A stretch of 64,000 bases of DNA, taken from assembly GCA_963707575.1 (NCBI GenBank), contig OY970171.1, positions 1,736,001 through 1,800,000 on the forward strand. The letters are read 5' to 3'. The number at the start of each line of letters is the position of its first letter. The stretch's first letter is position 1. The notes beneath the pieces were generated by a model. It saw only the letters and a list, made by a program, of their open reading frames with translations, was not told the origin of the DNA and made no database searches. The DNA comes from Gaiellasilicea sp963707575 (GTDB lineage Bacteria; Actinomycetota; Thermoleophilia; Gaiellales; Gaiellaceae). The position numbers and the translations under genes were made by a program. Shown in pieces: positions 31,833 to 41,015 of the stretch.

Positions 31833-32928
31833 GCCCACGCTGCTCGGGATCGCCCTTCTCTCCGACTACACGCTGCGCACGGTCGCGCTCGGCTCGGCGG
31901 CACTCGGGATCACGAGCGGCGCGCTCGGCACGTTCGCGGTGCTGCGCCGCCAGAGCCTGCTCGGCGACGCCATCTCGCACGCGGCGCTGCCGGGGGTCGC
32001 GCTCGCGTTCCTGCTCACCGGGAGCAAGGCCTCGCTCGTGCTCGTCGTGGGCGCCGCGCTCGCCGGGTTCCTGGCCACGCTGCTCGTGATCGGCGTCGTC
32101 CGCACGACCCGGATCAAGTACGACACGGCGCTCGGGATCGTCCTCTCCGTCTTCTTCGGCTTCGGGCTCGTGCTGCTCACGTTGATCCAGCGCCGCCCCG
32201 ACGCCTCCCAGGCAGGGCTCGACCGCTTCCTGTTCGGCCAGGCCGCGGCGTTGCTGCAGAGCGACCTCGTGACGATGGCGATCCTCGGCGGGGCCGCATT
32301 GCTGCTGATGCTGCTCGCCTGGAAGGAGCTGAAGCTGCTCGCCTTCGACGAGGACTTCGGGACGAGCCTGGGCTTCCCCATGCGCGCGCTCGACGTGCTC
32401 CTGACCGGGCTGCTCGTCGTCGCGATCGTGATCGGGCTCCAGACGGTCGGCGTCGTGCTGATGGCGGCGATGGTGATCGCACCTGCCGCCGCCGCGCGCC
32501 AGTGGACCGACCGGCTCGGGTTCGTGGCGGCGCTGGCGGCGGGCTTCGGCGCGGCTGCAGGTGTCGCCGGGGCGGTGCTCTCCTCCGAGACCGAGCGGCT
32601 GCCCACCGGCCCCACGATCGTCCTCTGCGCGACCGCGATCGTCCTCGTCTCGCTGCTCTTCGCGCCTCGCAGGGGCCTGCTCTGGCGCGAGGTGCGGGGG
32701 CGGCGCGACCGGCGCAAGCTGCGCCTGGCGGCCGTGCTCGCCGACCTGCGCGCGCTGGAGCTGCAGCACCCGGGCGCCGAGCACGGCCACTCGGCGGGCG
32801 TCCTGTCGATCATGTCCGGCGGCGCCGAGGCGAGCCTGCGCGAGCTCGAGGGCCGAGGGCTCGTCAAGCGCCTCGGCGACGACGCCTGGGCGCTCACCGA
32901 CGCCGGCCGGGCGGAGGCGACGCGGTGA
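31825..32928 (+). CDS. Metal ABC transporter permease with C-terminal winged-helix tail
   Basis: 367 residues. The first 285 or so are an ABC-3 type permease with about eight spans (L-G-D-A-I-S-H-A-A-L-P-G near residue 50, the family hallmark). After R-R-K-L-R-L-A a soluble tail of about 80 residues ends G-L-V-K-R-L-G-D-D-A-W-A-L-T-D-A-G, a winged-helix pattern similar to the regulators of the DtxR/MntR type. Fusions of this type are known in Mn/Zn/Fe permeases. GTG start. Confidence 0.9.
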   Translation: MPEPTLLGIALLSDYTLRTVALGSAALGITSGALGTFAVLRRQSLLGDAISHAALPGVALAFLLTGSKASLVLVVGAALAGFLATLLVIGVVRTTRIKYDTALGIVLSVFFGFGLVLLTLIQRRPDASQAGLDRFLFGQAAALLQSDLVTMAILGGAALLLMLLAWKELKLLAFDEDFGTSLGFPMRALDVLLTGLLVVAIVIGLQTVGVVLMAAMVIAPAAAARQWTDRLGFVAALAAGFGAAAGVAGAVLSSETERLPTGPTIVLCATAIVLVSLLFAPRRGLLWREVRGRRDRRKLRLAAVLADLRALELQHPGAEHGHSAGVLSIMSGGAEASLRELEGRGLVKRLGDDAWALTDAGRAEATR

Positions 32929-34034
32929 CCTCGGGCCAGATCGAGATCCAGATCCTCGCCGTCGTGGTCGCGGTCGCCTGCGCACTTCCTGGGACGTTCC
33001 TCGTGCTGCGGCGGCTCGCGCTCGTCAGCGACGCGATCAGCCACTCGATCCTGCTCGGGATCGTGCTCGGCTTCTTCGTCGTCGGCAACGTCAACTCGCC
33101 GTTCCTGCTCGTCGGCGCCGCGCTGGTCGGCCTGCTCACGGTCGTGCTGGTCGGCGTGCTCCAGCGCACCGGCCTCGTGCGCGAGGACGCGGCGATCGGG
33201 CTCGTCTTCCCGGCCCTCTTCTCGATCGGCGTGATCCTGATCTCGCGCTACGCGGACGGGGTGCACCTGGACATCGACGCCGTCCTGCTCGGCGAGCTCG
33301 CCTTTGCGCCGTTCGACCGGCTCGTCTTCTGGGGCTGGGACTGGGGCCCCACGGCGCTGACGGTGATGGGCGCGATCCTGGCGCTCAACGTCGCCGCGAT
33401 CCTCGTCTTCTGGAAGGAGCTGAAGCTCTCGACGTTCGACCCGGGTCTCGCCGTGGCGCTCGGCTTCGCGCCGGCGCTCGTCCAGTACGGGTTGATGGGC
33501 CTCGTCTCGCTGACGGCCGTCGGCGCGTTCGACGCCGTCGGCTCGATCCTTGTCGTCGCGCTGATGATCGCTCCGCCGGCGACTGCGTACCTGCTCACGG
33601 ACGGGCTGGCGCGGCTCCTCGTGCTCGCCGCCGGGTTCGGCGCCGCGTCTGCCCTGACGGGCTACTGGCTGGCCTACCTGCTGGACGCGTCGATCGCGGG
33701 CGCGATGGCGACGATGGCCGGCGTCTTCTTCGGGCTGGCGTGGCTGCTGGCGCCCGAGCGTGGGCTCGTCGCGGCTGCCCGGCGGCGAGCGCGGCAACGG
33801 CTCGAGTTCGCGCAGACGATGCTCGCGATCCACCTCGCGAACCACGAGGGCCGGCCGGAGGCGGACGTCGAGAGCCGCGTCGCCCATCTCGGCGAGCACC
33901 TGCGCTGGGACGCGGACTTCGCGATGCGCATCGTCGGCGGCGCTGCCCGCCGCGGCCTCGTGGTCGAGCGCGAGGGCTCGCTCGAGCTTACGACTCGCGG
34001 CCGCGAGCTCGCGCAGGAAGCAGTCGCGAGCTGA
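32925..34034 (+). CDS. Second metal ABC transporter permease with C-terminal winged-helix tail
   Basis: 369 residues, GTG start overlapping the preceding stop by 4 bases. The permease part shows L-V-S-D-A-I-S-H-S-I-L-L-G near residue 34 and G-A-F-D-A-V-G-S-I-L near 202. After R-R-R-A-R-Q-R-L-E a tail of about 85 residues ends R-G-L-V-V-E-R-E-G-S-L-E-L-T-T-R-G, again a winged-helix pattern. The two permeases probably pair in the membrane. The 3' end overlaps the convergent flippase gene by 47 bases. Confidence 0.9.
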   Translation: MTSGQIEIQILAVVVAVACALPGTFLVLRRLALVSDAISHSILLGIVLGFFVVGNVNSPFLLVGAALVGLLTVVLVGVLQRTGLVREDAAIGLVFPALFSIGVILISRYADGVHLDIDAVLLGELAFAPFDRLVFWGWDWGPTALTVMGAILALNVAAILVFWKELKLSTFDPGLAVALGFAPALVQYGLMGLVSLTAVGAFDAVGSILVVALMIAPPATAYLLTDGLARLLVLAAGFGAASALTGYWLAYLLDASIAGAMATMAGVFFGLAWLLAPERGLVAAARRRARQRLEFAQTMLAIHLANHEGRPEADVESRVAHLGEHLRWDADFAMRIVGGAARRGLVVEREGSLELTTRGRELAQEAVAS

Positions 34035-35437
34035 GCTGGGCGCGCTCGGCGGGGAGGTAGAAGCCGAGCGGCAGCAGCACGAGCGGATAGACGATCGAGA
34101 GTGCGAGGGCGACGGCGAGCCCGCCGACCTGCTTGCCGATCAGCACGAGCGCCACCGCGGCGCCCGCGGCCGTGGCGACACGCCGCCACTGGTACGGCGC
34201 CGGAAAGACGCGCTGCGCGTACCAGGTCATGCCGAGGAACATCGTCACGTAGGCGGCCACCGTCGCGACGGCGGCGCCCATCATCCCGTACCGCGGGATC
34301 AGGATCAGGTTGAGCGCGACGTTGACGACGGCCGCGATCCCCGTGATCACCCAGTTGAACTGCGTCCGCTTCGCGCGTCCGACGCCGATCGCCATCACCA
34401 CGTACGCCGCGAAGACCATCCCGCCGAAGGCGAGCGGCGCGACGACGCGGGCGCCCTCGTAGAACTGCTCCGTCGCGAGCAGGCGCACCAGCCAGGGGGC
34501 GAGCAGGCCCAGGGCCAGCGCGAGCCACGACGCGATCACGACGAGGTACGTCAGGACGTACGCATACGTCCGCTTCGCCTCGTCGTCGTCCTCGATCGAG
34601 TAGGCGAAGGCCGGCCAGGCCATGCGGAAGGCGGTCAGCAGCAGCACCATCGCCGAGGCGATGCGCACGCCGAGCTCGTACAGCCCGACCTCTTCGAGAT
34701 CGGCCAGGTGGACGAGGAAGAAGCGGTCGCTGAAGTTGATCGCGATCAGTGCGAGCGCGGCCGGCACGAGGGGGACCCCGAAGCGGTTCATCTCCCGCAG
34801 CAGCGGGCGCGAGAACTGGAGCCCGAGCTGCTCGCGGTGCACGGCGAGCAGGGCGAGGTACACGACGAGGGTGCCGGTGAAGCTGCCGACGATCACGCCC
34901 AGTGCGCCCTGTTCCAGCGCGACGACGAGCAGGACGGTGGCGGCGACGGTGACGCCGATGTTGGCCATGCTGGCGAGCACGAAGGCGGTCGAGCGCTCCT
35001 CGGCGCGGAAGAGCGCCGTCAGCTGCTCGTAGTTCATCTGCGCCCACACGCCGACCATCCCGGCGCGGACGAGGTTCGCGTCGTCGAGCCCGAGCAGGTC
35101 CGCGAGCGGCTCCGCGAGCAGGACGCCGGCGACGAGCCCGAGCGTCGCGCTGCCCATCGTGAACCAGAACGACGTGCGCACGACCAGCCTGCGCTGCATC
35201 CGGGTCCTTCGAGTCGAAGTAGAAGCGGAAGAAGGCCGAGGAGATGCCCAGCCGCAGCACCGTCACGAGCACGGCGGACAGCGCCACGACCAGGCCGACG
35301 GCCCCGAAGTCGGCCGTGTCGAGGTAGCGCGTGTAGAGCGGGAGCAGGAAGACGGCGAGGACGCGCGAGACGATCCCGCCGAGGCCGTAGATCGCCGAGT
35401 GCCGGCCGAGCCTGCGCAGCTGAGGGCCGAGGGCCAC
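33988..35437 (-). CDS. Polysaccharide flippase (Wzx/MATE-like), frameshifted
   Basis: The N-terminus (V-A-L-G-P-Q-L-R-R-L-G, then I-Y-G-L-G-G-I-V-S-R-V-L) starts at GTG 35437 and runs to F-Y-F-D-S-K-D-P; the rest, from M-Q-R-R-L-V-V-R-T-S, lies in another frame. The shift is near 35200. Joined, about 482 residues and twelve to fourteen spans, the usual size of oligosaccharide flippases that move lipid-linked sugar units across the membrane. Its start codon overlaps the stop of the glycosyltransferase upstream by one base. Confidence 0.82.
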
Positions 35438-36403
35438 TACAGGCGAGCGTAGACCTCGAGCAGGCGGTCGGTCGTCTGCTCCAGGTCGTGCACGTGCTCG
35501 ACGTAGGCGCGCGAGGCGGCGCCGATGATGCGCCGGTCGAGCGGCGAGTCCACCAGCGGGCGCAGCCGCTCGCGGAGCGTCTCCTTCGTCGCCGAGACGA
35601 GCGGCACCTCGATCTCGAAGGCCTCCTCGGTGCGCCGCACGGCCTCGTCGTGCAGGAACGTGACGACGGGCTTGCCGAGCGCCATCGCCTCGATCGCGAA
35701 GATCCCGTACCAGCCGGCGTTCAGCTGGTCGACGACGATGTCGGCGGTGCGGTAGCGCTGGAGCGCCTCCTCGTGGTGGAGGCCTTCGACGAGCTCGAGG
35801 TCGGCGTCGAGCCCCTCGCACGCAGCGATCACGTCCTCGGTGCCCTTGCGCCGGCGGCTGGAGGGCGCGTGCACGATCAGCGGTCGTGAGCGGCCGGACG
35901 GTGGCGCCGGCTCGATCCGCCCGAGGTCGATCCCGGGCGGGATCACCTCCGCCTCCGGCACCCAGCGGATCGCGTCGTACGAGCCGACGATCTGGGCGTT
36001 CGCGCGCTTCCCGAAGGCGAGCTGCTCCGGCGTCTTGCCGCGGATGTCGGAGCCGAGGTAGTGCATGACGGACTTCTTCCGCAGCGCCTTCAGCAGGGGG
36101 AACTGCAGCGACTGGGGGACGAGCGTCAGGCCGAAGACGAAATGGAAGACGTCGGTGCGCGGCAGGAGCTGGGCGAGCGCGGCCCACTGGCGCGCCTGCC
36201 TCCTCGCGCGACCGAGCGGCTCATCGCGCGCTCGGCAGCTCGAGCGAGCGGTCCGCCTCGGGGTGGAGCGTGTAGCGGTTGAAGACGACGAGCCGGGCGT
36301 CGACTCCCCGCGCGCGCAGCGCCTCCACGGTCGTCCACGGCACGCCGGCGGTGTTGACCGGGCAGACGGTGACGCGCAGGGGGCGGTTGGGCCTGTGGAG
36401 CAC
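35437..36403 (-). CDS. GT4-type glycosyltransferase, frameshifted
   Basis: The N-terminal 59 residues (C-P-V-N-T-A-G-V-P-W-T-T) and the main body are in different frames, with a shift near 36225. The body has L-G-S-D-I-R-G near residue 100, P-L-I-V-H-A-P-S-S-R-R-R-K-G-T-E near 185 and E-A-M-A-L-G-K-P-V-V near 260, the GT-B fold with the E-x7-E region of family 4. Total length about 320. The nucleotide sugar is unknown. GTG start at 36403. Confidence 0.8.
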
Positions 36404-36470
36404 AATTCACGCTCTCGGGCGGAGATTGACGCACACCTGTGCCCCGTGCGGCCCTACCGTCCATAGCCCC

Positions 36471-36519
36471 GTGGGTGGGTGGGGGGTGGTGAGGTGGGTC
36501 CGTCGCGCGCGCGCGCGCG
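36471..36519. repeat. G-tract and (CG)n low-complexity stretch
   Basis: Runs GGG, GGG, GGGGGG, GG and GGG separated by short loops (36473-36498), then eight CG units (36504-36519), in the 125-base gap between two minus-strand genes. It could fold as a G-quadruplex or Z-DNA; alternatively it is simple-sequence noise. Confidence 0.6.
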
Positions 36520-36528
36520 AAGCGCCCA

Positions 36529-37554
36529 TCACGCGTCCCATTCGACCTGATCGAAGTAGCGGAGTGCCGTGCGGCCGGGGCGCACGCGGGCGCGCAGGCC
36601 GGCCAGCTCCTCGTCGGAGATCTCGCCGAGCGCGCGCTTGACGCCGAGGTAGGGCAGGTTCAGATCCTCCTGGTAGACGATGGTCGAGATCCGTGGGTTG
36701 ATCTCGATCACGTGCTCACCGACGAGCTGGATGTTGAAGAAGTGCTCGATGCCCAGGTCGGCGACCAGCCGGTCCGCGACCTCCATCAGCGCCTCGTCCT
36801 CGAGCGTGACGAAGTACATCGCGAGCCCGGCGCGCATCGACTCGCGCGTCTTCGGGTGGCCGAGCACGACCCGCTCGCCGTCTGCGATCCCGTCGATCGT
36901 GCGCTCGCCGCCCGTCGCCAGCTCCATCACGAGCAGGTCGGGCCCGCCCTCGTCCGGCAGGAGCTCGACCGCTTCCTCGAGCCGCATCGCCACGGAGCCG
37001 GGTCGCTCGTTCAGCAACTGGTGCGCGCGGTCGACGGTCGGGTCGAGCACGCGGAAGCCCCGCGATCCCGAGGAGAAGACGGGCTTGAAGCAGACGGGAC
37101 GCTCCGGATAGCCGAGCTCCGCCGCCGCCGCGGCGACCTGGCGCGCGCCGTTCACGCGCCGGAAGTCCGGGCCGGTGATCCCGAGCCGCTGCAGCAGCGC
37201 GTACGTCTCGGCCTTGTCGTTCGAGCGGTGGATCGTGTCCGGGCTGGAGACGAGGACCGGGACCGGAAAGCGGTCGCGGTGCTCCGCGAGGCCCTCGAGG
37301 TCGAACGACGACTGGGGCAGCACCACGTCCACCGCCTCGCGCTCGACGACGTCGAGAATCGCGTCGGCGAAGCCCGAGTCGGAGCCGGCGGGCACGAGGT
37401 GGAAGGCGTCGCAGAGGTGGCGGCCGATCGCACGCTCGCCCATGTCGGTGCCGACGAGCCGCACGCGGCGTTCGCCGTTCTCGCGCAGTCCGCGCAGGAG
37501 CGCCGCGGTCCCGGGCGCACCGCAGGCGGAGACAAGGACGGTGACGTCCTTCAC
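36529..37554 (-). CDS. ATP-grasp protein (carbamoyl-phosphate-synthase-like)
   Basis: 341 residues. A Rossmann-like N-terminal part (V-L-V-S-A-C-G-A-P-G-T-A near residue 6), then ATP-grasp features: K-A-E-T-Y-A-L-L-Q-R-L-G near residue 115, C-F-K-P-V-F-S-S-G-S-R-G near 157, L-L-V-M-E-L near 208 and the Mg-binding E-I-N-P-R-I-S near 282. It should activate a carboxylate with ATP and join it to a nucleophile. In a glycan cluster this suggests adding an amino acid or similar group to a sugar; the substrate is unknown. ATGA overlap with the next gene. Confidence 0.85.
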   Translation of the reverse strand: MKDVTVLVSACGAPGTAALLRGLRENGERRVRLVGTDMGERAIGRHLCDAFHLVPAGSDSGFADAILDVVEREAVDVVLPQSSFDLEGLAEHRDRFPVPVLVSSPDTIHRSNDKAETYALLQRLGITGPDFRRVNGARQVAAAAAELGYPERPVCFKPVFSSGSRGFRVLDPTVDRAHQLLNERPGSVAMRLEEAVELLPDEGGPDLLVMELATGGERTIDGIADGERVVLGHPKTRESMRAGLAMYFVTLEDEALMEVADRLVADLGIEHFFNIQLVGEHVIEINPRISTIVYQEDLNLPYLGVKRALGEISDEELAGLRARVRPGRTALRYFDQVEWDA

Positions 37555-38189
37555 AGATCAATCCGATCTGCGCGCAGCTGCTCCACGCGCCGCTCGCGCT
37601 CGGCGTCCAGCATCGCGTGCATCGTCTCGCCCATCGTCTCGCCCGGGTAGGCCCAGATCTCCGGGTGCGTCAGGAGCTGTAGCCAGGGGAAGGTGCCCGC
37701 CCGGAGCTCGTCGTGCGGACAGCCGGAGCGCCAGTGCTGGTTCGAGTCCGAGCGGTACGTGGCCGGCGAGAACCACGGCTCCTCCATCACGTTCAGGGCG
37801 CCGTCGACCGGCGCGCTCATGTACTCGGGATCCGGGTTGTGCCAGGCGACGACGGGCTCGAAGCGCTCGTCGAGCCGCGCACGCGGGTAGACGGCGTGCA
37901 GGCCGATCCTGTGGCCGAGCTCCCGTAGCCGCCCCAGCGCTCGCTCTCCCTCCTCGGAGGCGAGGTTGTAGAAGATCGACTCCGTCATCAGGAAGTAGGT
38001 GGCCGCGGCGCCCGCGTCCGACTCCAGCTCGGCCATGCGCAGCGCGGCATCGAGCGAGAGGTCGACGTCGTGGCGCAGGATCAGGTCGCCCTCGCGCGGC
38101 TCGCCCTCGAAGAACGCGAAGCGGTAGCCGCCGGCCGCGGCCGCCTCGAGCAGCTCGCGGTAGTGGTCGAGGTCGAACGCGCACGTCAC
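37551..38189 (-). CDS. Polysaccharide-deacetylase-like (NodB-fold) protein
   Basis: 212 residues, GTG start. L-I-L-R-H-D-V-D-L-S near residue 36 is the first catalytic motif (H-D-x-D), A-A-T-Y-F-L-M-T near 61 and H-R-I-G-L-H-A-V-Y near 92 match the H-x-x-G-x-H region. The family removes N-acetyl groups; the variant order D-V-D and the short length place it among the less studied members. Its start overlaps the upstream ATP-grasp stop by 4 bases, and its stop overlaps the downstream ATP-grasp start: all three genes form one unit. Confidence 0.8.
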   Translation of the reverse strand: MTCAFDLDHYRELLEAAAAGGYRFAFFEGEPREGDLILRHDVDLSLDAALRMAELESDAGAAATYFLMTESIFYNLASEEGERALGRLRELGHRIGLHAVYPRARLDERFEPVVAWHNPDPEYMSAPVDGALNVMEEPWFSPATYRSDSNQHWRSGCPHDELRAGTFPWLQLLTHPEIWAYPGETMGETMHAMLDAERERRVEQLRADRIDL

Positions 38190-39397
38190 TCGACCTCCAC
38201 CTCCAGCAGCTTCGCCGCTGCTTCGGCGCGGGAGAGCGCCTCGACCGAGTTCTCGGCCGTGGCGATCACGTAGCCCCGGCGGTCGCCGTCGCGCCACACG
38301 GGCCGGATCGTCTCGCCGACCTGGAGGTACGTGTCCGCCTGGACGACGCCCTCGGCTGCCAGCACGGGGTCGAGCGGGCCGACGCGCTTCACCTTCCCGG
38401 TCGGAAGCGGGCCCGGCTCGGCGGTCAGGAAGCGGATCGAGAGCGGCTGCTTGAAGCGCGGCACGACGAGCTCGTCGGGCACCGGCTCTCCGATCGCCTG
38501 GCGCAGCGCGACCTCGACGAGGTCGACGCCGACGGCGTGCCGGACGAGGTCGGCCATCTGGCCCCCGGGGATCCGCGCCGCCACCTCGACCACGCGGATC
38601 GAACCGTCGTCCGAGACGATCAGCTGCGGGAACGCGATTCCGTCGCGGAGGCCAAGGGCGTTCACTGCATGCACGGCGATCCGCTCCGCCTCCGCGAGCG
38701 TGTCGCCGTAGATCGAAGCCGGATAGACATGGATCCAGCCGACCCCGAAGCCGCGCCCGGGCGGGCGCAGCCGGTCGGAGAGCGTCAGCGGGATCGCCTC
38801 GCCCTCGCGCGCGACGACGATCCCGTTCAGCTCGAGCCCGTCGTGGAAGCCCTCCACGATCGCCTCGCCCGTCGGCGACTCCGCGAGCGCGGCGTGCAGG
38901 TGCGCGTCCAGGTCGTCCTGGGACTCGAGGTAGAAGATGCCCCGCTGGCCGCCCGAGTCCGCGGGCTTGAGCACGGCCGGCGTGCCGACCGACTCGAGCG
39001 CGGCGCGCGCGCTCGCGAGATCGCGGGCGGCCGCGAAGCGCGGCTGTGGCACTCCGGCGTCGGCCAGCGTCCTGCGCATGGCGATCTTGTGCGTCATCAG
39101 GTGGGCAGTCGGCGTGCCGATCCCGGGCAGGCCGAGTGCATCCGCGACTGCGGCCACGACCGGGACGGCCCGGTCGGCCGAAACCGTGAGCACGCCGTCG
39201 ACGGCGTGCCGCCGTGCGACCTCGGTCACTCCGGCGACGTCGGTGAAGTCGACCGGCTCGGCGACGTCCGCCTCGGCCAGTCCGGGCGCATCGGGGTTGC
39301 GGTCGACCGCGACGACGCGATGGCCCAGCTCGCGGGCGCGGAGGATCGCGCGGCGCTGATGGCGGCCCGCGCCGACGAAGAGGACTGTGGACAGCAC
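38186..39397 (-). CDS. ATP-grasp protein (PurK/CarB-like)
   Basis: 403 residues. F-V-G-A-G-R-H-Q near residue 8 (pre-ATP-grasp Rossmann motif), D-R-N-P-D-A-P-G, then A-V-L-K-P-A-D-S-G-G-Q-R-G near residue 140, A-I-V-E-G-F-H near 178, and V-E-V-A-A-R-I-P-G-G-Q near 268, the typical Mg-site of this branch. Paralogous to the frameshifted gene at 47308-48478. It heads the three-gene unit with the deacetylase and the second ATP-grasp gene; probably forms an amide or ester bond on a glycan precursor. Substrate not deducible. Confidence 0.87.
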   Translation of the reverse strand: MLSTVLFVGAGRHQRRAILRARELGHRVVAVDRNPDAPGLAEADVAEPVDFTDVAGVTEVARRHAVDGVLTVSADRAVPVVAAVADALGLPGIGTPTAHLMTHKIAMRRTLADAGVPQPRFAAARDLASARAALESVGTPAVLKPADSGGQRGIFYLESQDDLDAHLHAALAESPTGEAIVEGFHDGLELNGIVVAREGEAIPLTLSDRLRPPGRGFGVGWIHVYPASIYGDTLAEAERIAVHAVNALGLRDGIAFPQLIVSDDGSIRVVEVAARIPGGQMADLVRHAVGVDLVEVALRQAIGEPVPDELVVPRFKQPLSIRFLTAEPGPLPTGKVKRVGPLDPVLAAEGVVQADTYLQVGETIRPVWRDGDRRGYVIATAENSVEALSRAEAAAKLLEVEVE

Positions 39398-39466
39398 GAT
39401 GCTATCTCCACCCCGCAGCGAGCACGGGCACAGCCCGCGCTCGCGCGGAGACCCCTGAAGGGGCCG

Positions 39467-39928
39467 CTACGCGGCCCTGCCTGCCGTTTTGTCTGCGTTC
39501 CTGGGTGGCGCCGCTAGGACTTGTCGGCGCCGCCGTACCCGGGTGAGGAACGCGACTCGACGCCAGCGGTCGATCTGGCAGCCGTCGCGGAGTGTCAGCA
39601 GCGCCCAGACCGTTCTGCCTCGGTGGGTGCCGGTGACGAGCGCCTCGGCCGGGCCGCCGTAGATCAGGGTGCACTGCATGTCCTTGGGCGGGGGCGCGAA
39701 GGGGCGCTTCTCGCCGGCGAGCCGGCGGCAGGCCGTGTCGCGCCGCGGCAGCGTCCCTCGCGCGGGGGCGCACTCGAGCGTCCACGTTCGTGCCACGCCC
39801 TCCCCGCGTCCTGCCGGCCACACTCGGATGCGCAGCTCGGTGTCGGCGACGTCGGCGCCGGGAGCGGCGAACGCCAGCACAGATGCGGCAAGGGCGGCGA
39901 GCACGAGAGGGCGAAGGCTAGCGCTCAA
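39467..39928 (-). CDS. Subtilisin-inhibitor-like exported protein
   Basis: About 153 residues from a TTG at 39928 (a later GTG start is possible, because the divergent gene begins only 13 bases away). Signal peptide, then the SSI pattern: W-T-L-E-C-A-P-A-R-G-T near residue 50, A-C-R-R-L near 66, Q-C-T-L-I-Y-G-G-P-A near 84, G-C-Q-I-D-R-W near 115. The four Cys match the two disulfides of Streptomyces subtilisin inhibitors. It should block an extracellular serine protease; unexpected between sugar enzymes. Confidence 0.78.
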   Translation of the reverse strand: MSASLRPLVLAALAASVLAFAAPGADVADTELRIRVWPAGRGEGVARTWTLECAPARGTLPRRDTACRRLAGEKRPFAPPPKDMQCTLIYGGPAEALVTGTHRGRTVWALLTLRDGCQIDRWRRVAFLTRVRRRRQVLAAPPRNADKTAGRAA

Positions 39929-39941
39929 CTACACTCGCCGC

Positions 39942-40913
39942 GTGGCTCTGAGCGGTAAGCGCATCTTCATCACGGGCGGCGCGGGCTTCATCGGCACGAC
40001 GCTCGCGCGCCGGCTCGTCGACGAGAACGAGGTCGTGGCGATGGACAACCTCCACCGCGACGCGCTCACCGGCACGCCGCTTGCAGAGCATCCGAACTTC
40101 CGCTTCGAGCAGGGCGACGTGCTCGACCTCGAGCGGGTGCGGGAGCTGGCGGCCGGGGCGACGCACATCGTCCACTGCGCCGCGATCGCCGGTGTGTCGA
40201 CGGTGCTCGAGAGCCCGGTGCGAACGATGCGCGTGAACGTGATCGGCACCTACAACGTGCTCGAAGCCGCCGTCTCGACGCTCGACACCGTGGAGCGCTT
40301 CGTCGACTTCTCGACGAGCGAGGTCTTCGGCACGCACGCGTTCCGGGTCGAGGAGGGTCAGGTCTCGACGATCGGCTCCGTGGGCGAGGCGCGCTGGACG
40401 TACGCCGTCTCGAAGCTCGCCGGCGAGCACATGTCGCACGCCTACCACGACGAGCTCGGCCTTCCTGCGGTGACGGTGCACCCGTTCAACGTCTACGGGC
40501 CGGGCCAGATCGGCGGCGGCGCGATCCGGGCGTTCATCGAAGCGGCGCTCGAGGGCCGCGACCTGACGATCCACGGGGACGGCTCGCAGATCCGCGCCTG
40601 GTGCTTCGTGGACGACATGGTGGAGGGAACGCTGCTCTGCCTCGAGCACCCGGCCGCGCCGGGCCAGACGTTCAACATCGGGAACGCGCGCTCCACGGTG
40701 ACGATCTACGACCTCGCGCAGCGGATCCGGCGGCTCGCCGGGGCGGAGGTGGAGATCGTCTTCCAGCCGCTGCACTACGCCGACGTCGAGCTGCGGATCC
40801 CGAACGTGGAGAAGGCGCGCGAGGTGCTCGGCTTCGCCGCGGAGGTCGACCTCGACGACGGCCTTGCGAGGACGATCGCGTGGTATCGGACGAAGCAGAC
40901 GCTCCCCGCGTGA
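39942..40913 (+). CDS. NAD-dependent sugar-nucleotide epimerase/dehydratase (SDR)
   Basis: 323 residues. F-I-T-G-G-A-G-F-I-G near residue 8 (NAD site), S-T-S-E-V-F-G near 121 and Y-A-V-S-K near 150 (catalytic Tyr and Lys), then R-I-P-N-V-E-K-A near 285. An extended SDR acting on a UDP-, GDP- or dTDP-sugar. The general D-E pair of 4,6-dehydratases is replaced by S-E, which favours an epimerase or decarboxylase. GTG start; a co-directional aminotransferase follows. Confidence 0.87.
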   Translation: MALSGKRIFITGGAGFIGTTLARRLVDENEVVAMDNLHRDALTGTPLAEHPNFRFEQGDVLDLERVRELAAGATHIVHCAAIAGVSTVLESPVRTMRVNVIGTYNVLEAAVSTLDTVERFVDFSTSEVFGTHAFRVEEGQVSTIGSVGEARWTYAVSKLAGEHMSHAYHDELGLPAVTVHPFNVYGPGQIGGGAIRAFIEAALEGRDLTIHGDGSQIRAWCFVDDMVEGTLLCLEHPAAPGQTFNIGNARSTVTIYDLAQRIRRLAGAEVEIVFQPLHYADVELRIPNVEKAREVLGFAAEVDLDDGLARTIAWYRTKQTLPA

Positions 40914-41015
40914 CGGATTCATCCGAGAGCGAGCCTGCTCTGGAGCGCGGAGCCGGGCTTGGCCCGGCGGGAGCGCCGCAACGTGGTGCTCCAGCAGACG
41001 AGAAGGAGGGGGCTC

